A stretch of DNA of 64,000 bases from Bradyrhizobium glycinis (GCF_016031655.1 NZ_JACCHQ010000023.1:1-64000), one strand, 5' to 3'. Shown: positions 1 to 8,845, counted from the first letter of the stretch. The notes: generated by a model not told the origin, from the sequence alone. Made by a program: numbers and translations.

Positions 1-79
1 TCCTCCCACTTTCCTGCTATCTCTCCCCCGCCGTCCCGGCCCAAGACAAAACCCCTCCGCCACCCAGGGAGCAACAACC

Positions 80-532
80 ATGCGATACCTCCACACCATG
101 CTGCGCGTGCGCAATCTCGATGTCGCGCTGAAGTTCTACCAGGATGCGCTGGGGCTGAAGGAGGTGCGGCGGATCGAGAACGAGAAGGGGCGGTTCACGC
201 TGGTGTTCCTGTGCTCGGCGGACGATCTCGAGGGCTTGAAGAAGCAGCCGCCGACGCGCGGGGCGCCGCTGGTCGAGCTCACCTACAATTGGGACGAGGA
301 GACGTATGGCGAGGACCGCTTCTTCGGCCATCTCGCCTACGAGGTCGACGACATCTACGCCACCTGCGAGAAGCTGATGAAGGCCGGCATCACCATCAAC
401 CGTCCCCCGCGCGACGGCAACATGGCCTTCGTCCGCTCGCCCGACCTGCACTCGATCGAGCTGCTGCAGAAAGGCGATCCGAAGCCGCCGCAGGAGCCCT
501 GGGCCTCGATGCCGAACACCGGCCACTGGTAG
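80..532 (+). CDS. gloA: Lactoylglutathione lyase (glyoxalase I)
   Basis: Glyoxalase I converts the hemithioacetal of methylglyoxal and glutathione to S-lactoylglutathione in the cytosol, removing a toxic by-product of glycolysis. The 150-residue product has the usual length and a single VOC fold. The expected metal ligands are in place: His5, Glu66, His84 and Glu127, spaced as in bacterial nickel/zinc GloA enzymes. The start is the ATG at 80, preceded by a GGGAGC ribosome site. It stands alone; the next gene on the strand is a tiny membrane protein 70 bases on. Confidence 0.95.
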   Translation: MRYLHTMLRVRNLDVALKFYQDALGLKEVRRIENEKGRFTLVFLCSADDLEGLKKQPPTRGAPLVELTYNWDEETYGEDRFFGHLAYEVDDIYATCEKLMKAGITINRPPRDGNMAFVRSPDLHSIELLQKGDPKPPQEPWASMPNTGHW

Positions 533-603
533 GCTCTGCGGGCAGGAACAAGCGCTTGCCGCCGGCGTTCACCCTCCAAGCGATGCGATTGGAGGAGGAT
601 GCG

Positions 604-684
604 ATGGCGAGAGGGCTGTTGCTGTGGATGCTTGGCGTGCCGATCCCGGTGATCATTCTGTTGTGGCTGTTCTTCGGCCGCTGA
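604..684 (+). CDS. Tiny single-helix membrane protein (26 aa)
   Basis: The 26-residue ORF begins MARGLLLWML and continues as one hydrophobic helix ending in FFGR. A strong GGAGGAGG ribosome site lies five bases before the ATG, and a rho-independent hairpin follows the stop by 23 bases. The combination of good translation signals, a credible transmembrane helix and its own terminator is why I call it. The function is unknown. It may be co-transcribed with gloA. Confidence 0.6.
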   Translation: MARGLLLWMLGVPIPVIILLWLFFGR

Positions 685-707
685 GCGTCAGTTTGAACTT
701 TGCAATG

Positions 708-734
708 AAAGCTCCGCCGCGTGCGGAGCTTTTT
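708..734 (+). terminator. Rho-independent terminator after the 26-aa gene
   Basis: A perfect 10-bp stem (708-717 with 723-732) has a five-base loop and runs into TTTTT. It closes the gloA/small membrane protein unit. Confidence 0.85.
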
Positions 735-825
735 GCATGACGGGCGCGATGCAATCGCGCATCGCTCGGCACGCCGAATTCCGCTATCACCCGCAGCAAG
801 CGACAACGCCGCGGGGAGATGCTTC

Positions 826-1464
826 ATGCCTGACACCAAGCTGACGATCTGGGGCCGCGCCAATTCGGTCAACGTGCAGAAGGTGCTGTGGTGCTGCACC
901 GAGCTCGGCCTCGCTTACGAGCGCATCGATGCCGGCATGCAATACGGCAAGACGGGCGAGGCCGAGTATCTGGCGATGAACCCCAATGCGCGGATTCCGA
1001 CGCTGGTCGAGGGCGACTTCGTGCTGTGGGAGTCCAACTCCATCATGCGCTATCTCTGCCTCGCGCATGGCCGAGGGACGCCGATCTATCCCGAGGCGCC
1101 GAAACAGCGCGCATCCATCGACCGCTGGCTGGACTGGACGCTGTCGACGGTGCAGCCGGTCGACCGCCCGGTGTTCTGGGGCATCGTGCGCACCGCGCCC
1201 GCCGAGCGCGACATGATCCAGGTGCAGCGCGATGCCGATGCCGCCGCCGAGGTCTGGGCCATCGCCGACCGCCTGCTCGCGACGCGCCGCTTCATCGAGG
1301 GCGATACGTTCACGCTCGCCGACATCGCGGTGGGATGCTATGCGCGGCGTTGGCTCGGGGTCGAGGGCATCAGCCGGCCGGCACAGCCGCACCTCACGCG
1401 CTGGCTCGCCGAGCTCGGCAAACGGCCGGGATTTGCGCAATTCGTCGCACCGCCGATGTCGTGA
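826..1464 (+). CDS. Glutathione S-transferase family protein
   Basis: The 212-residue product has a thioredoxin-fold N-terminal half (residues about 1-80) with the WGRANSVNVQKV active-site region and the ARIPTLVEG cis-proline segment. The WESNSIMRYL glutathione-binding motif follows, and then an all-helical C-terminal domain. It probably conjugates or reduces substrates with glutathione in the cytosol; the substrate cannot be told. The frame is open further upstream, but the ATG at 826 is chosen because a GGGGAGA ribosome site lies just before it and family homology begins there. Confidence 0.9.
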   Translation: MPDTKLTIWGRANSVNVQKVLWCCTELGLAYERIDAGMQYGKTGEAEYLAMNPNARIPTLVEGDFVLWESNSIMRYLCLAHGRGTPIYPEAPKQRASIDRWLDWTLSTVQPVDRPVFWGIVRTAPAERDMIQVQRDADAAAEVWAIADRLLATRRFIEGDTFTLADIAVGCYARRWLGVEGISRPAQPHLTRWLAELGKRPGFAQFVAPPMS

Positions 1465-1548
1465 GCACCTCGCGCGGGTTAAGCTGCGGCGATCGCGCGG
1501 GAAATCCGCGTTCGGGCGCGCTTCCGCGGCATCACGGCCGCGCTTGAC

Positions 1549-1572
1549 GGCTACTGTGCATGGGGTTGTTTT
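1549..1572. repeat. 24-bp intergenic repeat, half-copy
   Basis: These 24 bases are identical, in inverted orientation, to 21764-21787. The distant copy is part of a complete hairpin; here only one arm and the loop are recognisable. The element lies downstream of the GST gene and near the end of the opposing 55-residue gene, as expected for a dispersed intergenic palindrome. Confidence 0.7.
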
Positions 1573-1592
1573 CGCAGTTTTTGTTCGAGGCT

Positions 1593-1760
1593 TCAGCGCC
1601 AGCCGCGCTCGACCAGCAGCACGACGATGATCAGCAGCAGCGTCACCGCGGCCGTTGCCAGCCGTGCAGTCCAGCCGACGCCGCGGCCGACCCACCAGAG
1701 CAGCGCGCAATACATCAGCACGGGGACGATGATGTCGAGCCGCACCAGATCCGCAGGCAT
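1593..1760 (-). CDS. Small membrane protein, 55 aa
   Basis: The ORF reads from ATG (1758-1760) to TGA and encodes a 55-residue peptide with two hydrophobic stretches. The first is around DIIVPVLMYCALLWW and the second around VTLLLIIVVLLV, ending ERGWR. It starts six bases after the stop of the porin-like gene at 1767, so the two are probably one transcript. No family is recognised. The helices and tight spacing support the call. Confidence 0.6.
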   Translation of the reverse strand: MPADLVRLDIIVPVLMYCALLWWVGRGVGWTARLATAAVTLLLIIVVLLVERGWR

Positions 1761-1766
1761 GTGAAT

Positions 1767-2015
1767 TCAGCGCCGGATGCCGGTGTCGACGCTGGTCGAG
1801 CCGCCGAGCTTGACGCAGGTCGAGGTGCCCTCGGCCATCACGAAGCCCGGGCCGTAGGCGGCGCAGGCGCCTGCCCTCGCCTTGCCGGCCGTGCTGCCGT
1901 TCAGCGGCAGCGCCTTGCCCGCCTGTGGCGGTTCGGCAGGCGGCAGGCGCAGGCTCTCGGCCGCGGTCGCGGACGTAGCCAGCAGCGCGAGCAGGATGAG
2001 GAGCGGCGTGCGCAT
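1767..2015 (-). CDS. Small exported protein resembling a porin N-terminus
   Basis: The 82-residue product has a clear signal peptide (MRTPLLILLALLATSATAAE). Its mature part ends with CAAYGPGFVMAEGTSTCVKL and a further GGS motif. That segment resembles the conserved region near the mature N-terminus of Omp2-type rhizobial porins, where two cysteines flank a short loop before the first barrel strand. The rest of the barrel is absent. The ATG at 2015 is chosen over an upstream codon because the signal peptide begins there. It precedes the 55-residue membrane gene by six bases. Confidence 0.65.
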   Translation of the reverse strand: MRTPLLILLALLATSATAAESLRLPPAEPPQAGKALPLNGSTAGKARAGACAAYGPGFVMAEGTSTCVKLGGSTSVDTGIRR

Positions 2016-2065
2016 CGCCGCCTTGTAGCCCGGACCGGCCCCGCGCGCCATCGGACCGTCCGCGA

Positions 2066-2320
2066 TCAGAGGAACCTGACGCCGGCCGACTTGCCGCGGC
2101 GCCAGACCACCTGGCAGCTCCGCCCGGTGCGCGCATCGCGTGCAAAGGCCATCCGGATCACGCCGGGAAGCTGGCTCGCGTCCTCGTCCAGGGTGATCTT
2201 AGCGCCCGAATCCGAAATGTCCTGGACCAGGCAGTGCCGCGCGGCGAATCCGCCGTCCAGTGTGATCCAGGCGTGCTGCGACAGCAGCTTGCGGGCTGCG
2301 CGCTTCTTCGGCGGTGGCAT
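2066..2320 (-). CDS. PilZ-domain protein, 84 aa
   Basis: The product is a compact PilZ domain, the family that binds cyclic di-GMP. It has a basic N-terminus (KKRAARK) in the place of the RxxxR ligand motif, then D.SDSGAK corresponding to the (D/N)xSxxG motif. Basic residues follow in the last third (WRRGKSAGVRF). The ATG at 2320 is preferred over an upstream in-frame codon because GAGGAG lies nine bases before it and the domain begins there. It probably tunes an unknown surface or motility target in response to cyclic di-GMP. Confidence 0.85.
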   Translation of the reverse strand: MPPPKKRAARKLLSQHAWITLDGGFAARHCLVQDISDSGAKITLDEDASQLPGVIRMAFARDARTGRSCQVVWRRGKSAGVRFL

Positions 2321-2543
2321 CGGCAAGATCTCCTCGTCCAGCGCTACGCAGGGAACGCTAACAAACCGTTGAAATCGCCTCCGAATGATCCCGGGCCCTG
2401 TGCTGTCCACCGGAGCCAAAAGAGCGTTCCCGAACGGCTTGCCCGGGAGCGCAAAGGCCACTATACGTTCGCCCGCTGCAAGCCGCCGGGCCCTGTTCGG
2501 CCGGCCAGCGGCCGTGCCGGGAAAACGGCAGGGCCCTGCGTTT

Positions 2544-2618
2544 GCTCCCTTCGTCTATCGGTCAGGACGCCACCCTTTCACGGTGGAGAGAGCGGTTCGA
2601 TTCCGCTAGGGAGCGCCA
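2544..2618 (+). tRNA. tRNA-Glu (anticodon UUC)
   Basis: The cloverleaf is complete. The acceptor stem pairs 2544-2550 with 2608-2614. The anticodon stem (CCACC/GGTGG) surrounds a seven-base loop with anticodon TTC at 2577-2579. The T-arm carries TTCGATT. Discriminator G at 2615 is followed by an encoded CCA at 2616-2618. Confidence 0.95.
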
Positions 2619-2831
2619 GAGGCGCAAGCCGCCGTGGGAGCATGAACCTCCTCGCCCCTCGTCTCCGACCAATGTCAGATCGAAACCGAAATCCGTCGCA
2701 GCACAGGCGATGCGTCGCTCCGCGCCATTTACCAAATATTTAGCCCGGCTCTTGGGCAGCAGTATCATTTGCTTAGAGTTTGATCGCTACCGTGGAACTA
2801 CGGAAATCACCCGAACCCCCGGTCAGCACTC

Positions 2832-3458
2832 ATGTCCGTCGCAGAGTTCCTGAGGCAGCGAGCAGTAGATGTTGCGGTCAGCGGCAGCTACTCGCTGCCC
2901 CGCTGGTACGATTGCGAGGGCAAGCTCCGCAGCTTCGCCTGCCGAACCAAGCGCGTCTCGCCGTTCCGGATGATCGTGGACGTGCCTGTGGTCGGCAAGG
3001 TCGGCGAGCGCTTGACCTCCTACTTCCAGGATTTCGGCGAATTCCAGGGCACCATCAGCGCGACACTGAAGGCGGGCTTTCTGATGGAGCTCGAGATGCC
3101 GCGGGCGCGGCGCGCCTGGATGTCGGAAAAGCTGACCTGGCTCGAGAAGAAACAGAAGGATGCGAGCGTTCGGGAGTTGCGGCGTGACGCGCGTTTCGTT
3201 CCGCAGGTCTCGCACACCGTGCTGACCCTCGCGGACGGCAGCTGCCATACCTGCTTCATCATCGACGTCTCGACGGCCGGCGTCGCGGTGTCCTCCGAGT
3301 ACGATCCGGTGATCGGAACCCCGCTTGCGGTCGGCACCTGTGTCGGGCGGGTGATCCGCAAGTTCGAACACGGCTTTGCGGTCAAATTCGCCGAAAAGCA
3401 GGACCGGGACGACCTCGACCGCCTGATCGTCCGCGCGCCCTTGCTGAAGTCGGCCTGA
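2832..3458 (+). CDS. Protein with C-terminal PilZ domain, probably tandem
   Basis: The 208-residue cytosolic protein has a C-terminal PilZ domain from about residue 115. RRDARFVP supplies the arginine-rich c-di-GMP motif, and IDVSTAGVAVS supplies the DxSxxG motif. The first half (residues about 15-110) looks like a diverged PilZ-like barrel, so this may be a YcgR-like tandem arrangement. The ATG at 2832 follows the tRNA gene by 213 bases. Its partner is unknown. It is the second PilZ protein in 1.5 kb, on the opposite strand from the first. Confidence 0.85.
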   Translation: MSVAEFLRQRAVDVAVSGSYSLPRWYDCEGKLRSFACRTKRVSPFRMIVDVPVVGKVGERLTSYFQDFGEFQGTISATLKAGFLMELEMPRARRAWMSEKLTWLEKKQKDASVRELRRDARFVPQVSHTVLTLADGSCHTCFIIDVSTAGVAVSSEYDPVIGTPLAVGTCVGRVIRKFEHGFAVKFAEKQDRDDLDRLIVRAPLLKSA

Positions 3459-3555
3459 TCTCGCCGCCCTATAGCGGCCCCAATGCCGGATCAGCTTTTG
3501 CAGGTCTGTGCCGCGGGCCGGACGTCATTTTGCAGACTTGCGATCGGGGGACCGA

Positions 3556-3825
3556 ATGGCAGTCGACAAGATCACGGTCGATAAGATCAAGGTTGGGAAG
3601 ATCACCTGGGACAGGGTCGGCCGGGTCACCGAGCCCGGACGCTACATGTACACGTTCGGCTGGCTCACCATCACCGCCGGCGATCTCGAGATCTGGAAGC
3701 GATACCCGCAGGCCGCGTTCACGCTGCTCGCACATTCCGGGTCAGACGAGTCCGCCGGCGAGGAATTCCATCTCGGCGCCTTCGACGTCGCACCCGACGC
3801 GCCGCCCGCGATCACCACGCACTGA
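3556..3825 (+). CDS. Conserved-looking hypothetical protein, 89 aa
   Basis: The product starts with a short internal repeat (VDKITVDKIKVGKIT), followed by a mixed hydrophobic/charged region containing YMYTFGWLTITAGDLEIW, and ends in a Pro/Ala-rich tail. There is no signal peptide or membrane helix. The ATG at 3556 is chosen over an upstream one because a GGGGGA ribosome site precedes it. I do not recognise the family. Confidence 0.7.
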   Translation: MAVDKITVDKIKVGKITWDRVGRVTEPGRYMYTFGWLTITAGDLEIWKRYPQAAFTLLAHSGSDESAGEEFHLGAFDVAPDAPPAITTH

Positions 3826-3885
3826 GCTCGAAAAAGCGCGGACCGTCGCGGGAACGCCTGGCATGGGCGTTGCTTTATCATCGCC

Positions 3886-4041
3886 ATGACACACATCCCT
3901 GCCGTCGATCAGAGCTTTCTGTTGCTGCTCATCGTGCTCTGCCTCGCCACGTGCCTCGTCCGCGCGTTTTGGGAGCTGGAACGGTTGCGCGCACGCCGGA
4001 TCGATGCGCCGTCCCGCCGGCGCATGACGAAGCGAGACTAA
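3886..4041 (+). CDS. Possible small membrane protein, 51 aa
   Basis: The ORF from ATG 3886 to TAA encodes one transmembrane helix (FLLLLIVLCLATCLV) followed by a strongly basic tail (RARRIDAPSRRRMTKRD). Such single-pass peptides with basic tails are common in this genus, but no family is recognised. A competing reading frame exists on the opposite strand, so this call is tentative. Confidence 0.45.
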   Translation: MTHIPAVDQSFLLLLIVLCLATCLVRAFWELERLRARRIDAPSRRRMTKRD

Positions 4042-4368
4042 GGCCACCGGCCGGCCCGCTGCATTCAAGCGAGGCCAGCGCACCCGCGGATCGAGCCGAT
4101 GGGCCAGATCCGCCAGGACTCGAGGAACCCCACGCACTTCCTTGAGCTCGCTTGCAAATCTCGATCCCCACGCGCCGGGCAATCGTTGCCGTAACTGGCG
4201 AGGATCTGCTGTCATGGGATTGATCGCGCTTATATTCTACTCCCCACACAATGAGCCCGCTGAACGGAAGCTGTCGCGCACCTTCAGGGAACCGACAGCC
4301 GGCGCATGACACATGGTCGCATCGGTGAACGTAGATAAGCGGATCAAGGGAACCTATTTTCGGCGCCA
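4042..4368. other. Non-coding stretch, nothing convincing
   Basis: I see no tRNA, repeat or terminator here. A minus-strand frame is open across part of it but lacks a ribosome site and overlaps the small membrane ORF. The promoter for the downstream PrsW-like gene presumably lies in the last 150 bases. Confidence 0.5.
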
Positions 4369-5409
4369 ATGTACCTGATCGAAGCGCTCCCCACCGTCCT
4401 TGGAACTGCCGCTATCGCCCCGGCGCTGCTGTTGCTCTGGCTCGTCATCGCTGCCGAGGAACGCCCGGGACCGCCAGCCCAGGTCTGGACCGCATTCCTG
4501 TCAGGGGCGGCCAGCATTTCTCTGCTGGGTCTCGCCCGCGCTCCCTTCGCCAAGATGGTCGCAGCACCGGACGACCCCTGGGCGGCACTGGCCATGCATT
4601 CGATCTTCGGCGTCGCGCTGCCCGAGGAGACCGTCAAGGTGATCGCCATCGTGCTGGTCTCCTCGACCAAGCGGCGGACCTTTGCCAATCCGATGGACAC
4701 CGTTGTCTACGGCGCCGCGGTCGGCCTCGGTTTCGCCGCCTACGAGAACCTCGCCTACCTGGTCCAGCATGCCGACATGTGGCGCTCGCTCGCCGCGCTG
4801 CGCAGCGTCCTGACCGTGCCGTTCCACGGCGCGCTCGGCATCATTGCCGGCGCCTACCTGACCATCGCGCGCGCCGGCACGGCGCTGGGCGCAAACCGCC
4901 ACCATCGCGATTGGGCGCGTCTCTCCAGCCGGCTGTTGATCTTCGCCGGCCCGCTCGCGCTGCATTCGGCCTTCGACTTCCCGCTGCTGACGCTCCAGCG
5001 CATGCCCGATCTCGATCCGACACTCCGCATGTGGCTGGGCGCTGCAAGCCTGTTGATCGGCTTCAGCTCGATTGCGTTCGCCATCCGCCTGGTCCGGCGC
5101 GTCGCCCGCCATCATGCGCCGCGAACCGATGTCGCGCGCGAGCGGCTGAGCCAGCTGCGCCGGATGTGGGCGCTGCTGCTCGCTGGCGGGGGCGTCGGCT
5201 TCGTTGGGCTCGCCTTCGTCCTGACCTCGATCCATCACTGGCTGATCAACCCCGAGCGCAACCTGACGCTGGCGCTGATTCCGATTGGCTTCGTCTCGAT
5301 CCTGCTCGGCCTCGCGCTTCTGATTGTCACAACGGCGATCTACATTCTCGGCCGTAACCGCATTCGCACCAGCGCGGAAGGCTTTTCGTCGGCGCCCGGC
5401 GGTACTTGA
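4369..5409 (+). CDS. PrsW-family glutamic intramembrane protease
   Basis: The 346-residue integral membrane protein belongs to the PrsW family, whose type member cleaves an anti-sigma factor in Bacillus. Signature residues are present: the paired glutamates Glu86-Glu87 in LPEETVK, the GLGFAAYENL motif, a conserved His in VPFHGALG, and LHSAFDF. About eight membrane segments can be drawn. There is no anti-sigma factor gene nearby, so the substrate is unknown. The next gene starts 70 bases downstream and may be in the same transcript. Confidence 0.85.
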   Translation: MYLIEALPTVLGTAAIAPALLLLWLVIAAEERPGPPAQVWTAFLSGAASISLLGLARAPFAKMVAAPDDPWAALAMHSIFGVALPEETVKVIAIVLVSSTKRRTFANPMDTVVYGAAVGLGFAAYENLAYLVQHADMWRSLAALRSVLTVPFHGALGIIAGAYLTIARAGTALGANRHHRDWARLSSRLLIFAGPLALHSAFDFPLLTLQRMPDLDPTLRMWLGAASLLIGFSSIAFAIRLVRRVARHHAPRTDVARERLSQLRRMWALLLAGGGVGFVGLAFVLTSIHHWLINPERNLTLALIPIGFVSILLGLALLIVTTAIYILGRNRIRTSAEGFSSAPGGT

Positions 5410-5479
5410 CCCAACGCATGGCGAACGCGCGACAGGCCCACTAGATTGGGACGCAATCCTCTCGTTCCGGAGCCAGACG

Positions 5480-6058
5480 ATGACATCGCCCGAGGAATTT
5501 GCCCGCCTCCAATCCAAGATGAACCAGGCGGTCAAGGCGCATTGGAAGGCTTTTCTGTTCGAAGGGATCCTGCTCGCCGTGCTCGGCATTGCCGCGCTTG
5601 TCGTGCCGCCGCTCGCCAGTCTTGCCACCGCGATCTTCCTCGGCTGGATGTTCCTGATCGGCGGCATTGGCGGACTGATCGCGACCTATTGGGCGCGCAG
5701 CACGCCGGGCTTCTGGTGGTCGCTGATTTCGGCTGCGCTGGCCGTGCTCACCGGCTTGCTGCTACTGGCCAGGCCGATGCAGGCCGTGCTGACGCTGACC
5801 ATCGTGCTCGGCGCCTATTTCCTCGCCGAGGGCGTCGCCACCATCATGTACGCGCTGGAGCACCGCCGTGAGCTCAGCGGCCGCTGGTCGTGGCTGCTGA
5901 TCTCGGGCCTCGTCGACATCGCGATCTCGTTCATGGTGATCACGGGACTACCGAGCTCGGCGGAGTGGGCCATTGGCGTCCTCGTCGGTATCAACCTGCT
6001 GTTCGGCGGTGCCACCCTGATCGGCATGGCGCTGGCGGCACGCAACGGCAACACCTGA
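5480..6058 (+). CDS. HdeD family membrane protein (DUF308)
   Basis: The 192-residue protein has six hydrophobic segments arranged as repeated helical hairpins, typical of HdeD-like proteins linked to acid resistance in enterobacteria. A soluble N-terminus of about 25 residues precedes the first helix. The ATG at 5480 is chosen over upstream in-frame codons because GGAG lies seven bases before it and the upstream extension is not family-like. The role in this organism is not known. Confidence 0.85.
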   Translation: MTSPEEFARLQSKMNQAVKAHWKAFLFEGILLAVLGIAALVVPPLASLATAIFLGWMFLIGGIGGLIATYWARSTPGFWWSLISAALAVLTGLLLLARPMQAVLTLTIVLGAYFLAEGVATIMYALEHRRELSGRWSWLLISGLVDIAISFMVITGLPSSAEWAIGVLVGINLLFGGATLIGMALAARNGNT

Positions 6059-6090
6059 GGCACCTCGTCGCTCCACACCCTGTTTGGGGG

Positions 6091-6119
6091 GTGACAAGGC
6101 GCCAGCGGCACGCTATATG
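6091..6119 (+). promoter_or_regulatory. Sigma70-type promoter of the DAHP synthase leader
   Basis: A -35 element GTGACA (6091-6096, five of six matches) and a -10 element TATATG (6114-6119) are separated by exactly 17 bases. The expected start point is about seven bases downstream, at or next to the leader ATG at 6128. The leader would therefore be translated from an essentially leaderless message. Confidence 0.7.
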
Positions 6120-6127
6120 GCTTTTCC

Positions 6128-6208
6128 ATGATCACCGTCGCCACCAGCTATTTTTGGTATTTTAGCTACGACAGCTCGCTGGCGGCGGGAGGATCGCGCT
6201 CAATCTGA
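6128..6208 (+). CDS. Aromatic leader peptide of DAHP synthase (26 aa)
   Basis: The short ORF has seven consecutive codons reading Tyr-Phe-Trp-Tyr-Phe-Ser-Tyr (6149-6169), in the amino acids whose synthesis the downstream enzyme begins. It ends 24 bases before a terminator hairpin. The composition and position are those of an attenuator leader peptide; in Sinorhizobium the trpL leader is also leaderless. Its product would have no function beyond ribosome stalling. It lacks a Shine-Dalgarno site, consistent with the promoter lying right against it. Confidence 0.8.
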   Translation: MITVATSYFWYFSYDSSLAAGGSRSI

Positions 6209-6256
6209 AACATTGCAGCAAACGTCCGAACAGCCGCCAGACCTGGCGGCTTTTTT
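6140..6256 (+). promoter_or_regulatory. Four-segment transcription attenuator upstream of DAHP synthase
   Basis: Segment 1 (6140-6148) pairs with segment 2 (6178-6186) through eight of nine positions. Segment 2 (CTGGCGGC, 6179-6186) pairs perfectly with segment 3 (GCCGCCAG, 6233-6240). Segment 3 pairs perfectly with segment 4 (CTGGCGGC, 6243-6250), which is followed by TTTTTT to form the terminator. Segments 2 and 4 are identical, so the hairpins exclude one another. A ribosome stalled at 6149-6169 would cover segment 1 and free segment 2, giving antitermination. A ribosome reaching the stop would cover segment 2 and allow termination. Confidence 0.8.
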
Positions 6257-6293
6257 GTTGGCCGGCAGGTTCTAAAACAAACAGGAGCCCGCC

Positions 6294-7379
<1,086 letters not shown>

Positions 7380-7440
7380 CGGATGACGAGGCTAGCATGG
7401 CTCGTTCCTCACCTCTCCGCGACGGGGAGAGGTGAAAGCC

Positions 7441-7695
7441 TCAGCAGCCGCGGCAGATGCTCTTGATCTTCTTGTCGAGCGCCTGGTTTTCCTTGCTGAG
7501 CGGATCATTCGCATCGCTCAGATTCTTCTCGCTAGGCACATCGCTGGCACGCGGCTGGCGATGACCCACCGGCGCCGGCAACACCGATCCGGACGATGCG
7601 CCGCTCGATGTCGATCCCTTCGAGCCACCGGTCTGCGCAACAGCCCCGCCGCCAAGCAAGACCACGAGCGATACTGCCAGCATGATCTTCGTCAT
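7441..7695 (-). CDS. Small exported protein, 84 aa
   Basis: An N-terminal signal peptide (MTKIMLAVSLVVLLGGGAVAQ) is followed by a Gly/Ser-rich linker and a charged C-terminus ending KKIKSICRGC, with two cysteines that could form a disulphide. It is probably periplasmic. I do not recognise a named family. It lies 55 bases beyond the end of epmB on the same strand. Confidence 0.75.
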   Translation of the reverse strand: MTKIMLAVSLVVLLGGGAVAQTGGSKGSTSSGASSGSVLPAPVGHRQPRASDVPSEKNLSDANDPLSKENQALDKKIKSICRGC

Positions 7696-7750
7696 GTCCG
7701 TTTCTCCATTCTCAAATCAGCGTCCAAGTCAGCGTCGATGCCATCGCCAC

Positions 7751-8845
7751 TCATGTCTCGGGCGGATAGAGATGAACGTCGCCGCAATAGTCGACGATAC
7801 GATAGCGCGTTTCTGATTGCGCTTCACTTGTCTCGTTTGCGGTATTTTGCACCGCCAACACGTAATTCGGACCCACCGGCGACTTGCCGGCACCGCCGGG
7901 AATGTCGATGACATAGTCCGGCTGACACAGGCCCGACACCCGCCCGCGCAACTGCCGCATCAAGGCCTGCCCCTGCGCCAACGTCGTGCGCAGATGCGCC
8001 GTCCCCGGGGCGAGATCGCCGTGATGCAGATAATACGGCTTGATCCGGCATTCGACGAAAGCTCGCATCAAATCCGACAGCGCGACGATGTCGTCATTGA
8101 CGCCGCGCAAAAGCACGGACTGGCTCACCAGGGGAATTCCGGCGTCGACGAACCGCGCGCAGGCATCACGCGCGGCGCTCGTCAGTTCGCGCGCGTGGTT
8201 GGCGTGTACTGCGACCCAGGTCGCCGCGCCCGCGACCTTCAGGGCCGCAACCATCTCCGCGCTGACGCGCGCGGGTTCTGCCACGGGGACGCGGGTGTGG
8301 AGACGGATGATCTTGACGTGATCGATGGCCGCAAGGTCGGCCATGATCTCGCTCATCCGCCGGGGCGACAGCATCAGGGGATCGCCGCCGGTCAAGATCA
8401 CTTCCCAGATCTCGCCATGCGAACGGATGTAGTCGATCGCGGCGCGATAGGCGCTCTCCGACAGCGCGTTGTCCTTGCCCGGGCCGACCATCTCACGGCG
8501 GAAGCAGAAGCGGCAATAGACCGCGCAGACGTGCACCAGCTTGAACAGCACGCGGTCGGGATAGCGGTGCACGATTCCCGCCACCGGCGAATGCGGGTGA
8601 TCGCCGATCGGATCCGCATTCTCGCCCGGCTGCGCCTCGAGTTCGGCTGAGACCGGAACGAACTGCCGCGCGATGGGATCGTCGGGATCCGTCGCGTCGA
8701 TCAACCTCACCAGATCAGGCGTGATCGCCACGGCATAGCGCGCAGCGACCCGTTCGAGCGCCGGCAGGGCCGATGCGGGGGCCAGGCCCTCGGCCACCAA
8801 TTCGGCAGGTTCGCGCAGAGTGCGTGCAAGATTCGTCTTTGTCAT
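7751..8845 (-). CDS. epmB: EF-P (R)-beta-lysylation radical SAM protein
   Basis: EpmB is a lysine 2,3-aminomutase paralogue that makes (R)-beta-lysine for modification of elongation factor P. The 364-residue product carries the radical SAM cluster motif CxxxCxxC at Cys107, Cys111 and Cys114, plus the GGDPL motif and the PLP-type IPGGAGK segment. Its start codon overlaps the epmA stop by four bases (8842-8845), so the two are translationally coupled. The presence of epmA alongside, and efp across the divergent promoter, identifies it as EpmB rather than a catabolic aminomutase. Confidence 0.95.
   Translation of the reverse strand: MTKTNLARTLREPAELVAEGLAPASALPALERVAARYAVAITPDLVRLIDATDPDDPIARQFVPVSAELEAQPGENADPIGDHPHSPVAGIVHRYPDRVLFKLVHVCAVYCRFCFRREMVGPGKDNALSESAYRAAIDYIRSHGEIWEVILTGGDPLMLSPRRMSEIMADLAAIDHVKIIRLHTRVPVAEPARVSAEMVAALKVAGAATWVAVHANHARELTSAARDACARFVDAGIPLVSQSVLLRGVNDDIVALSDLMRAFVECRIKPYYLHHGDLAPGTAHLRTTLAQGQALMRQLRGRVSGLCQPDYVIDIPGGAGKSPVGPNYVLAVQNTANETSEAQSETRYRIVDYCGDVHLYPPET

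Noticed and set aside
787..2145. A 452-codon minus-strand frame
   Set aside because: It is antisense to the GST gene and in shifted frame over the small porin-like gene; no family motif or ribosome site.
3742..4215. A 157-codon minus-strand frame across the 3.9-4.2 kb gap
   Set aside because: No ribosome site or recognisable family; it overlaps two plus-strand genes.
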